In this document: piece after piece, positions 7,494 to 15,615 of the stretch
How the letters are laid out: each line of letters opens with the position of its first letter
How positions within the stretch are numbered: the first letter of the stretch is position 1
NCBI GenBank assembly: GCA_016874845.1
Contig: VGSZ01000013.1
Coordinates: forward strand, 1-44,693
DNA: 44,693 nt
Direction: 5' to 3'
Source: Deltaproteobacteria bacterium
Lineage (GTDB): Bacteria > Myxococcota > UBA727 > VGSZ01
The notes under the pieces: model-generated
What the model saw: the letters and a program-made list of their open reading frames with translations, nothing else
Databases searched by the model: none
What the model was told of the DNA's origin: nothing
Translations under genes and position numbers: made by a program

Positions 7494-9619
7494 GGAGCCC
7501 CCAGGTTCGGTGCCAGTGTGGTGAGGACGCTGCCATCGACGGCGCGGAGCTCGAGAACGCCCGTCGCGTGTACGTACAGCGCTGCGCCCGGGTTGCCGTC
7601 GGTGCCGGTGTGGAAGATCGGCGCGCCCGATCGGGCATACACGACGAGGTTGCCGTCGCCCTGCATCGCCGTGAGGTAGGCGCGCTGCCCATCGGTGCGC
7701 GATGCCCAGCGTGCAACCCCGCGCTCATAGAGCACGAGGTTCCCGTCCCGCTGGTAGACGAACGTGAACGAGCCGTCGTGCGCCGTGCGGCTCTCGTCCG
7801 GCCGTAGCTCGGTGCCGCTGGACAACAACAACGCCGGCAACACGTCGTCGTCCTCGTTGTCGTCGTCGTCCTCGTTGTCGTCGTCGTCCTCGTTGTCGTC
7901 GTCGTCGATGGTCTCGTCGCTGTCGAGTACGCGTGGAGCGAGCGCCGCCTGGACGACGGCGTCCTCGAGGGTGGCGAGCACCCACGCTGGTCCCGACCGC
8001 GCGTCGGCCACGTGGCGGCCGAGGGCGACCGCCGGCGGCCCCGATCCAAGGCCGGTGACGAACGCCGCGGCCTGGCGGGCGAAGCAGGCGGCGACCGCGG
8101 GATCGTCAGCGAGCAGATCGGTGAGCGCGAGGCCGTCAGGGATGTCGCGCAGGCTGCCGAGCAGCGGAACGTCGTCGAGGGCGGGGTCGATCGGGCGGCC
8201 GCGCTGCTCGGTGCGATGACGACCAAGCGCGTCGTAGCGGCCAAACGCAAAGCCGAGCGGCATGAACTGCGCGTGGCAGGCGCTGCAGGCCGGCGATTGC
8301 TCCATCATCGCCTCGTACTGCTCGCGCGTCGTCATCGCGGCGAAGCCGGGGATGGCGGCGGCAGCGTCGGCCGCCGCCGCCGTGTTCACTCCTGACGGAG
8401 GCCCCACCGACTCGCACAGGAGCTGCGTCTTCACGAGCAGACCGCGCAGCACCGGGCGGTCCTTGTCGACGTCGCCGCTGGCACCGTGGGAAGCGAGCAA
8501 CCCGGGCTGCGTCAACAGCCCCCGCCGCTCGGCAGCGGGCAGGTCGACACGCACCAGCGCGTCGCCGTCGACGGCAGCGCCGACGAGCGGCGCGGTGTGG
8601 CGGTTGACCAGCGCAAACGGGCTCTGCAGCAGCGCCGCGAGCGTGCCGCGGTCCGAGTAGGCGACGGCAGTGACAAACGCGTCGAAGCCATCCTTCAGCG
8701 CGCGCCCCTGCTCCGCCGACGCGAGCTTGGGAAAGTCCTCGGGTCGTCGGACCATGTCGTCGAGAGCCGTGACCCGCATCCACTGCCGCACGAACGCAGC
8801 GACGCGCGCTTGCCCGGCCGGCGTCGCAAGCAGGCGGCGAGCCTCGCGGCGCAGCGTAGCCTCGGTCAGTCCGCCATCGGCAGCGGCAGCCACGGCGATC
8901 AGGCCGACGTCGGGGGCGACGCCGGTCAGGGCATAGCCGAGCAGGTCCGCCTGCTCGTACGGGCCCAGACGCCGCCGGTCGCCTTCGACGACACCGACCT
9001 CCGACCGGTAGAGGAATTCGGGCGAGACGAGCAGCCGGGCGACGACCCCGGCGAGGGCGGCGCGGTCATCGTCGACGACCGCGCGGTGCGCGGCGAAGAA
9101 GGCGACGAGCTCTTCGATGCGGTCGTCGTCGACCGGGCGCCGCGCGGCCCGAGGCGCCAGCGTGCGCAAGACCGCGCGCACACACGCGACGTCCACGGAG
9201 GAGCCGATGCAGGAAAAATCCTCGGGCAGCGTCGTGGCCACGGCCCGTTCCGCCAGGCGCTCGGCTTCGTCGAACAGCGCGACGAACAGCGCCTCCTGCA
9301 GCTGACCGTCGGCGCCGGTGTCGAAGCCACCCGCCAGATGCACGTGGTCGAGGGCTGACGATGCTTCGAGCCGCAGGAGATCACGCACCGTCGCCCGGTA
9401 CTCTTCGCCGCCGAGGAGCCGCAGCCGGGCAGGCAGCGACAGCGTCGCTGGTGTGGACGGCGACGGGCCGGCGGGGCCGTCGGTGTCGTCGGAGGATGAC
9501 CCTGGCGCGTCGGTGCGGAACCGGGTGTCGGCGGCCGGACCGTCAGCGCACGCGGCTGCGATGACCGCCGCGGCGCACAGGAGGGTGAGGAGCGCGAAGG
9601 AACGAACGGTGCAAATCAC
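7490..9619 (-). CDS. DUF1587/1595/1592/1588/1585 lipoprotein with haem motif and B-lectin domain
   Basis: This is a protein of 709 residues. The signal peptide ends AAAC with Cys24, so it is a lipoprotein. Domains in order are DUF1587 (RLRLLGGEEYRATVRDLL, about 65-82), DUF1595 (APRAARRPVDDDRIEELVAF, about 155-174), DUF1592 (about 187-330, with LLVSPEFLYRSE), DUF1588 (about 367-478) containing a haem-c motif CSACH at 445-449, and DUF1585 (about 505-560). An acidic linker of three DNEDDD units (about 572-592) leads to a bulb-type lectin domain (about 595-705) with QRDGNLVLY at 623 and QGDGNLVVY at 653, the mannose-binding QxDxNxVxY pattern. The first part is the usual partner of DUF1552; the lectin tail suggests carbohydrate attachment. 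The start is GTG 9619, with no obvious ribosome site and a palindrome two bases upstream. Confidence 0.9.
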   Translation of the reverse strand: MICTVRSFALLTLLCAAAVIAAACADGPAADTRFRTDAPGSSSDDTDGPAGPSPSTPATLSLPARLRLLGGEEYRATVRDLLRLEASSALDHVHLAGGFDTGADGQLQEALFVALFDEAERLAERAVATTLPEDFSCIGSSVDVACVRAVLRTLAPRAARRPVDDDRIEELVAFFAAHRAVVDDDRAALAGVVARLLVSPEFLYRSEVGVVEGDRRRLGPYEQADLLGYALTGVAPDVGLIAVAAAADGGLTEATLRREARRLLATPAGQARVAAFVRQWMRVTALDDMVRRPEDFPKLASAEQGRALKDGFDAFVTAVAYSDRGTLAALLQSPFALVNRHTAPLVGAAVDGDALVRVDLPAAERRGLLTQPGLLASHGASGDVDKDRPVLRGLLVKTQLLCESVGPPSGVNTAAAADAAAAIPGFAAMTTREQYEAMMEQSPACSACHAQFMPLGFAFGRYDALGRHRTEQRGRPIDPALDDVPLLGSLRDIPDGLALTDLLADDPAVAACFARQAAAFVTGLGSGPPAVALGRHVADARSGPAWVLATLEDAVVQAALAPRVLDSDETIDDDDNEDDDDNEDDDDNEDDDVLPALLLSSGTELRPDESRTAHDGSFTFVYQRDGNLVLYERGVARWASRTDGQRAYLTAMQGDGNLVVYARSGAPIFHTGTDGNPGAALYVHATGVLELRAVDGSVLTTLAPNLGAP
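7844..7897 (-). repeat. 18-bp tandem repeat, three copies
   Basis: Three exact copies of an 18-bp unit encode the DNEDDD linker between the DUF1585 and B-lectin parts of the 709-residue lipoprotein. The unit is a multiple of three, so copy-number change alters linker length only. Confidence 0.9.
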
Positions 9620-9621
9620 GG

Positions 9622-9634
9622 TGACACGGTGTCA
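9622..9634. promoter_or_regulatory. Palindrome TGACA-N3-TGTCA at a start codon
   Basis: A perfect dyad TGACAC-G-GTGTCA lies two bases upstream of the GTG at 9619. Its relative at 242-254 has the same spacing to another lipoprotein start. It could be an operator in the 233-bp divergent region shared with the SNF2 gene. Confidence 0.4.
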
Positions 9635-9852
9635 GATGCGACTGTGACGACCTCGGTCGAAAGGCCGGTCCTCGGGCGATCGTCGGAGATCCCACGCTCA
9701 TCGTGCGTTCCTGCCCGAGGATTGCGGTGGCATGAGCGAACGCGGGCGACGCGGCCTCTGCTCGCCGTCGCGCGCGAGAGCGCCGAGCCTGATCCGCCGG
9801 TTGCGCGGGCACGCGTCACCGAGACACCGATCCGTCGACGCACCACCCGGGA

Positions 9853-12800
9853 GTGGACATAAAGCGGCAGCGCCCCTTGCAGGTTCTCTTCGACCAGGTC
9901 GCGGCGCGGGGTTTTACGTGGCCGCCTCCGAAGCTGGATCTGCGGTCGTTCCTGACCGACAAGCGCCTCATCGCGTCGGGCGACGTCGCCGCGGCGCGCT
10001 TGTCGGTGGCAGTCGAGGCCGCGCTCGATCTCCTTGCGTGGCCCACCGAGCTCGAGAAGGCGACGCTCGACGCTGCGCTGGCGCCGCGGTGGTCCGAGAT
10101 CCTTCGTGCCCTGCAGCCCAAGCGCACCCCCGAGCGCGTCACCCGACTTGTCTTCGACATCGAGCCGTGGGGACGCATCCAGGCTCGTCTGCAGAAGCTG
10201 CGCAAGGATGGTCGCGCTTGGACCCCCGGCGAGGTCGTCGAGCTGCACTCCCTCCGTCACGGCAGCGCCTCCGAGGACGAGCGCGTGCTGGTCGATCGGC
10301 TCGCCCGGCTGAACGCCTTGAGCCGGATCGACTGCAATTCAGAGAACCTCCGCGTGCTCGCCGGTCACCCGCACGTTCGTTGGCGGGGTGAACCCTGCAG
10401 GGTCGAGACGAAGACGCTGACGGCCGTCGCGCGTCCGAGAGAAGACGGTGGCGTCGCTGTCGAACTGCAGTGGGACGGACGCCCGATCGCCCCGCGCGAG
10501 CTCACGGCCTCGCTGCCGGGAACCTTGCTGCACTTCGACGAACAGAAGCGGTGCGTGACCATTGTGGACGTGACCCGCGGGATGGCCACTCTGGTCTGGG
10601 CCCTGATGCGGGCGCCGCGCGGCGTTCCGCCCGAAGCGCGCCAGGCCCTGCTCGACGCGCTGGCGGCGTCGGGAGCGCCGGTCACGATCGAGTTGGACCC
10701 GGCGCTGCTCGGCCACGCGGTCGCGCTCGACCCGCGCATCTTCGTGCGGCTGGTTTCGCAGCCCTATGGTCTCGACGTCGCCTTCGTCGTGCGACCGCTC
10801 GTGGGAGCGGCGGCGTTCCCGCCGGGACGCGGACCGCTGCAGCTGGTCGCGCTGCACAACGGGCAGCGCGTCCACACCGAGCGCGATCTGCAAGCCGAGA
10901 AGGCCGCGGCGCGCGCTCTCGTCGACGACCTGCTGGCCGCCGAGGACGTCGCCGCCTTCGATGACGACTTCACTGTGGCGCTTCGGTCGGTCGACCGCGC
11001 CGCCGACCTCGTGCTCGCGCTGCAGGAGCGCGGCGTCCCGGTCGAGTGGCCCGCGGGCAACGCGTGGCAGGTTCAGCGCGCGAACGCCCGGCAGCTGCGC
11101 ATCGACGTCACCGGAACGCCCACCTCGCTGCACCTGCGCGGCGAGGTCGACGTCGACGACCAGACCATCGCGCTCGTGCGGTTGATCGAGGCGAGCCGCG
11201 AAGGACGACGCTGGGTGGCGCTCGACGCCGGACGACTCGTCTCGGTCAGCGACGACCTGCGCACGCACCTTGCGGCCGTCGCCGAAGCGGGTCGAATCGC
11301 CGACAGCGTCACCGCGGCGAAGAAGGGTGGCGCCGCGGGCGGCGAGGGCGTGAGCGGCGGCATCGCGTTGGCCATCGCGCTCGAAGAGCTCGAAGACCTC
11401 GGCGTCACCGTCGAAGGACAGCGTGTGTGGGCCCAATGGCGGGACCGCCTGCACAAAGCGGCCGCCGTCGACGACGAGGTGCCGCGCGGCGTCGAGGCCG
11501 AGCTGCGCCCCTACCAGCGCGAGGGGTTGCGGTTCCTGCGGCGGCTCGTGGCGCTCGGCGCAGGCGGAGTGCTGGCCGACGACATGGGCCTCGGCAAGAC
11601 GCTGCAGACCATCGCCCTGCTCGTCGAACGTGGTGGCCACGGACCCCAGCTCGTCGTCGCGCCGACCTCCGTGGTCGTGAACTGGCGACGCGAGCTCGGT
11701 CGCTTCGCGCCGGGCCTCGCGGTGCATGACCTGTCCGAAGGCGATCGCACGGCGCTGCTGCCCTCGTTGCGCGGCGGCGACGTCGTGCTCGCCAGCTACG
11801 GCCTCGTCGTGCGCGAGAGCGCGTTGCTCGCCTCGCAGACCTTCGCGACGCTGGTCCTCGACGAGGCGCAGCAGGTGAAGAACGCCGACAGCCAGCGTGC
11901 GCGCGCCGTGCGTTCACTGCGCGCCGACGTGCGGATCGCGCTGTCGGGCACGCCGCTCGAGAACCACACCGGCGAGCTCTGGTCGATCTTCGCGGCCGTC
12001 TCGCCGGGCCTGCTGTCCTCGGCGGACGAGTTCCGCGCGCGGTTCCAGCTTCCGATCGATCGCGACCGCGACGTCGATCGTCGTCGGGCGCTGGTGCGGC
12101 TCGTGCGACCGTTCCTGCTGCGGCGCACGAAGGCCTAGGTCACGCCCGAGTTGCCGTCGCGGACCGAGATCACGATCAACGTCACGCTCTCTGAGGCCGA
12201 GCGTGCGCGCTACGACGCGCTCCGCCGGGTGCTGCACGAGCGCGCGCGCGACGGCTCGTTGGCGCCGCAGCAGCGACGGGTCCAGCTGCTCTCGGCGCTG
12301 ACGCGGCTGCGCCAGCTCGCGTGCCATGCCGCTCTGGACGAGGTCGGTCGCGACCTCGTCGACCGTCCGTCGAGCAAGCTCGAGGCGCTCGGGTCGCTGT
12401 GGACGGACCTGAAGGACAACCGCCATCGCGCGCTCGTCTTCTCGCAGTTCACGCGGCTGCTCGATCTGGTCGAGCCGGTGCTCGCCGCGGCGGGCATCTC
12501 GTTCGTGCGGCTCGATGGCTCGACGTCGACCGCGGAGCGCGGGCGAGCAGTCGACGCCTTCCAGTCCGGCGCCGTCGACGTGTTCCTGCTGTCGTTGAAG
12601 GCCGGCGGCTTCGGCCTGAACCTGACCGCCGCCGACTACGTCGTCCACCTCGACCCGTGGTGGAACCCTGCCGCCGAGGCGCAGGCCACCGACCGCGCCC
12701 ACCGCATCGGGCAGACGCGCCCCGTGACCGTGTACCGGCTGGTCGCCGCCGGCACGATCGAAGACGCCGTCGTGCAGATGCAGGCCGACAAGCGCGCGCT

Positions 12801-12993
12801 GTTCGCGGCCGTCCTCGACGACGCGGAGGTTGGCGCAGCTGCAACAGCGTGGAGCGAGGACGATCTGCTCTCCTTGCTGACGGGCGCGGACGCGGCCCGC
12901 GCCGCCGATGCAGGCGACGACGTCGAGGCCGTCGAGGAGAAGCCGGCGCCGCGCCGATCGTCCCGGGCTCGCGGCCGCCGTGGATCGAAGTGA
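9853..12993 (+). pseudogene. SNF2-family helicase, interrupted by TAG
   Basis: One reading frame of 1046 sense codons runs from GTG 9853 to TGA 12993, broken only by TAG at 12136-12138 (codon 762). The ATPase motifs are complete: I DDMGLGKT (576-583), II DEAQ (670-673), III ALSGTPLENHTGELWS, then LLRRTKA just before the stop and VTPELPSRTEI just after. The second RecA lobe follows with HRALVFSQFTRLLDLV, LKAGGFGLNLTAADYV and TDRAHRIGQTRPV (about 944-956). The family usually has Glu or Gln at the stop position, so one base change restores the gene. The N-terminal 500 residues are the divergent region typical of bacterial SNF2 proteins, which remodel or translocate on DNA. In-frame stop at 9790 and no ATG before 9853 make GTG the only start. 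As read, the product would lack lobe 2 and be inactive. Confidence 0.85.
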
Positions 12994-13312
12994 ACGCAAC
13001 ACCGAGCGAGCGATGTCCCTGACCGTCGCGCTGCCGTGCGTCCCCGCGTCCGCGCGTGGTGCGCATCGTGTGCTGGTCGGCGTTCGACGACGACATCGCC
13101 GTCGGTCGATGCTCGCCAACGGAGGCGGGCCGGGCTCAACGCTCGTCGGCCTCCAGCGGCCGCGTCCAAAGCGACACCCCGGCGTCGTCAACGTCGCCCG
13201 TCGCTCAAGAAGCCACGGATGGGTTGGCCGCAGAGCCGTCGGCAGCCACGTAACCCGCGCCTCACCACAACTGCCCTCGCACGGTCCGACTCGCACGCCA
13301 CGTCGGTGATTG
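12994..13312. other. Gap with no recognised gene
   Basis: About 320 bases lie between the SNF2 end and the AbiEi promoter. Open frames here are GC shadows with Arg/Pro/Ser-rich translations. No tRNA-derived attachment repeat was found, although the AbiE genes that follow look acquired. Confidence 0.5.
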
Positions 13313-13341
13313 TTGCCACGTCTGACCTATGTGGCTACACT
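13313..13341 (+). promoter_or_regulatory. AbiEi promoter with internal dyad
   Basis: A sigma-70-like promoter is formed by TTGCCA (13313-13318), 17 bases, and TACACT (13336-13341). Between the boxes is an inverted repeat GCCAC-N11-GTGGC (13315-13319 and 13331-13335). AbiEi antitoxins repress their own operon by binding inverted repeats, so this dyad is a candidate operator. Predicted transcription starts only a few bases before the ATG at 13352, giving a nearly leaderless mRNA. Confidence 0.55.
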
Positions 13342-13351
13342 TACCGTCTGG

Positions 13352-13924
13352 ATGTTCGCTGCGCTCCCCAACGCCTTCACCTACAGCCTCGCCCATGCGC
13401 GGGGCATGTCGGACCGTCGGCTCAAGGGGTACGTCGAGGACGGGCTGCTGGAGCGTCTGGGGCATGGGGTCTATCGCAAAGCCGATGCGCCGCCCGCCGA
13501 CCTCGACCGGATCGAGATCGCGCTCCGTGCTCCCGAGGCCGCGCTCTGCCTCACGTCCGCCCTCTCGGTTCACGACCTGACCGACGCCATCCCCGCGGCG
13601 ATCGACATCGCACTTCCTCGATCCAGGCGTCCCCCGCGGGTCAGCGCGCCGGTCCGCTGGCACCGCTTCCACGAGGACACCTTTCTGGTCGGGCGCGAGA
13701 CGATCGAGGTCGACGACGGCGTCGCCCTGGGGCTCTACAGCGCAGAGCGCTGCATCCTCGACGCCTTTCGGCTTGGCCATCGCGAGGGCCAGCAGCTCGC
13801 CGCGGAGGCGCTGAGACGCTGGCTCAAGCGACGCGGGGCTGCACCGGCCACGCTCCTCGCGATGGCGCGCCACTTCCCCAGAGTCGAGCCGTCGCTCCTG
13901 CAGGCCCTCAGGTTCCTCACGTAA
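13352..13924 (+). CDS. abiEi: AbiEi-type antitoxin / transcriptional repressor
   Basis: This is a protein of 190 residues from ATG 13352; an in-frame TTG at 13310 would lie inside the promoter. The N-terminus is a winged helix (FTYSLAHARGMSDRRLKGYV then GLLERLGHGVYR), the usual AbiEi DNA-binding domain that recognises operator repeats. The C-terminal part (ALRAPEAALCLTSALSVHDL, ERCILDAFRLGH, ALRRWLKRRGAAPATLLAMA) matches the antitoxin domain of the AbiEi_1/AbiEi_4 group. In type IV toxin-antitoxin systems this protein represses the operon and counters the AbiEii nucleotidyltransferase toxin, giving phage-induced abortive infection. It appears intact, unlike its partner, whose expected start overlaps its stop codon. 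Confidence 0.88.
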   Translation: MFAALPNAFTYSLAHARGMSDRRLKGYVEDGLLERLGHGVYRKADAPPADLDRIEIALRAPEAALCLTSALSVHDLTDAIPAAIDIALPRSRRPPRVSAPVRWHRFHEDTFLVGRETIEVDDGVALGLYSAERCILDAFRLGHREGQQLAAEALRRWLKRRGAAPATLLAMARHFPRVEPSLLQALRFLT

Positions 13925-14592
13925 AGCCGAAGCCCACCCACGCCGACCTAGACGGCGCCACCTACCTCGCGCTGCAGCGCCTCGCTCGCGCGCAGAAGCG
14001 CCCCACCGCCGAGCTGCTCCAGCTCTACGTCCTCGAGTGCTTCCTGCGCCGAATCGTCCGCTCACGACACGACGATCGGCTCGTGCTCAAAGGCGGGCTG
14101 CTCCTGGCGGCCTTCGAGCTGCGCCGCGCCACGCGCGACGTCGACCTTCTGGCCCTGCGCACCGACAACGACCCCATGGCCGTCGAGCGCCTGGTCGTCG
14201 AGGTCGCGTCGGTCGAGGTCGAGGACGGCGTGGTGTTCCTGCCCGACACGATCACCGCCGGAACCATCCGCGACGGTGACGTGTACCCCGGCGTCCGCGC
14301 CGTGCTCGAGGCGCGCCTCGCGACCGCGCGGATCAAGTTCAGCGTCGTCGTCAACGTCGGCGACCCCGTGGTCCCCGCGCCTGCCCGAACCGCGGTCCCC
14401 GCCCTCCTCGGGGACGAACGCATCGACGTGCTGGCCTACCCGAAGTCCATGGTCGTCGCGGAGAAGCTGGTGACGGCGCTGTAACGCGGGCGCGCGAGCA
14501 CCCGGTGGCGCGACTTCGCGGACCTGTTCGCGCTCGTGGCAGGCGCGCTGCCCGAGGCCGAAGTGATCGAAGCCGTGCGCAGAACGTCCGTG
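13921..14592 (+). pseudogene. abiEii: AbiEii-type nucleotidyltransferase toxin, degraded
   Basis: The frame directly after AbiEi reads KPKPTHADLDGATYLALQRL, then KGGLLLAAFELRRATRDVDLL (the nucleotidyltransferase motif with its DxD-type acids), VVAEKLVTAL, a TAA at 14482-14484, and RGRASTRWRDFADLFALV in the same frame. AbiEii toxins transfer nucleotides to target RNA. Three faults are visible. The codon where a GTGA start/stop overlap with AbiEi would be expected is GTA (13921-13923). The TAA replaces what is normally Gln in TALQRG. After RRTSV (about 14592) the protein stops matching, and the C-terminal segment appears on the other strand (14629-14799). As read the toxin cannot be made, leaving an orphan antitoxin. 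Confidence 0.8.
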
Positions 14593-14628
14593 TCGCTCGT
14601 TTATCTCACTGTATTGTTGTTCCGCCTT

Positions 14629-14799
14629 CGCCGCCGCGACGATCCAAGCGCGCGTGGCGACGTCGAGCGCGTCCAGGACCGCAGCGAAGTCCTCGGGCAC
14701 CCGCGCCTCCGCCCCGTGCCGCGCGCGCCAGGTCGCCCACAGGCGCTGCGCTTCGGTCGGCATGCCGGCCAGCACGTCGGCGAGCGGCTGGAGGGGGAC
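14629..14799 (-). pseudogene. AbiEii C-terminal segment in inverted orientation
   Basis: On the minus strand the frame from 14799 reads VPLQPLADVLAGMPTEAQRL, then WATWRARHGAEARVPEDFAA and VLDALDVATRAW. This matches the end of AbiEii proteins (L-x-P-L, then AQxxWAxWR, then P-x-x-F-x-x-V-L-D). It directly follows, on the wrong strand, the point where the plus-strand AbiEii stops matching. A local inversion of about 200 bases would restore one gene. A stop lies just upstream (TGA before IRVPLQPL), so it is not expressed alone. The alternative is a remnant of a second, convergent AbiEii copy. Confidence 0.6.
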
Positions 14800-14912
14800 T
14801 CTGATTCAGCAGGTCTTCCGTCGGGCGTCGAGGCGGAGCAGGAGGAGAGAGGCGGCCTCTTTCGGCGAGGACTTGCGACTCCCTTGCTGCCTTCTCCGGC
14901 TCACTTCCTGGT

Positions 14913-15032
14913 GTGGGCGACGAAAGCCTCCTTTCGGTCAAACAGGTCGCTGCCCTGCACGGTGTCTGTACGCGAACGGTGTACGAGACGGTTGACCGGC
15001 GTGAGGTCCATTACTTCGCATCCGAAATATGA
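14913..15032 (+). CDS. Small helix-turn-helix (excisionase-like) peptide, possibly a fragment
   Basis: From GTG 14913 a 39-residue peptide reads MGDESLLSVKQVAALHGVCT, then RTVYETVDRREVHYFASEI. It matches the helix-turn-helix found in excisionase/MerR-like proteins (L-S-V-K-x-V-A-x-L-x-G-V-x-x-R-T-V-Y), which bind DNA at attachment sites or promoters. It is shorter than the usual 55-70 residues, missing the wing's last strand, so it may be truncated. No clear ribosome site is present. It sits between the AbiE remnants and tRNA-Asp, which fits an integrative-element remnant. The flanking 15021-15062 is the most AT-rich stretch of the region. Confidence 0.45.
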   Translation: MGDESLLSVKQVAALHGVCTRTVYETVDRREVHYFASEI

Positions 15033-15311
15033 TTGATTGCCGCATTTAGGAGATAAATCACTGGATGGAATCGCCCGAGCGGCAGCGCTGACGTCTCGCG
15101 GCGCGTCAGCGCAGGGGCTGCTCGCGTGCGCGATCGGCGCGCGGCGGTTCGCGCGCCTCGGCGCCGCGCTGGGCCGCTCCTGCTGCGCGACGACTGGCGA
15201 GCTGACGAGGAACATCCGCGTCGGCTTCGACGGCGCTTGCTACTGGTTTGCTACCAACCGCGAACGAGGACGCCGAAGACGACCCCGACGGGGGTCCCGA
15301 CGGGGGGGACG
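15033..15311. other. Gap with no recognised gene
   Basis: It begins with an AT-rich stretch, then GC-rich sequence up to the tRNA terminator. A weak open frame from 15037 reads through the terminator and tRNA and is not credible. Near 15272-15316 there are G-rich direct repeats (GACGGGGGTCCC, GACGGGGGGGACGGGG). Confidence 0.45.
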
Positions 15312-15344
15312 GGGAAAAGAAAAACCCCGCATTTCTGCGGGGTT
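15312..15344 (-). terminator. Rho-independent terminator of tRNA-Asp
   Basis: On the minus strand a 9-bp stem AACCCCGCA / TGCGGGGTT (15336-15344 with 15323-15331) with loop GAAA is followed by TTTCTTTT. It starts 17 bases beyond the tRNA 3' end. Confidence 0.95.
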
Positions 15345-15360
15345 CTTGCCACCTTTCGGC

Positions 15361-15437
<77 letters not shown>

Positions 15438-15457
15438 AGGACGCCCTCGGTGCGCGA

Positions 15458-15486
15458 TCCCTATCGGGGCTGCGGCGAGGCGTCAA
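15458..15486 (-). promoter_or_regulatory. tRNA-Asp promoter
   Basis: On the minus strand TTGACG (15486-15481), 17 bases, then TAGGGA (15463-15458), placed about 20 bases before the tRNA. The -35 box is near consensus; the G-rich -10 is weak in E. coli terms but plausible for stable RNA genes of GC-rich bacteria. Confidence 0.65.
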
Positions 15487-15615
15487 GCATGTTCTTCGGA
15501 CGGCAAGGTCTCCTCTTCATCGTCCGCGGCCTTCGGTCGACCGACCGACGTCGATCGCCCCAAGGCCGGCCCGTCGTCCGAGCCGATACCCGCGCCGTCC
15601 CCCCCGGCGCACACC

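Noticed and set aside
14901-15215. Minus-strand 104-codon frame over the HTH fragment
   Set aside because: The plus strand carries a recognisable helix-turn-helix in the same bases; the minus translation has no motif.
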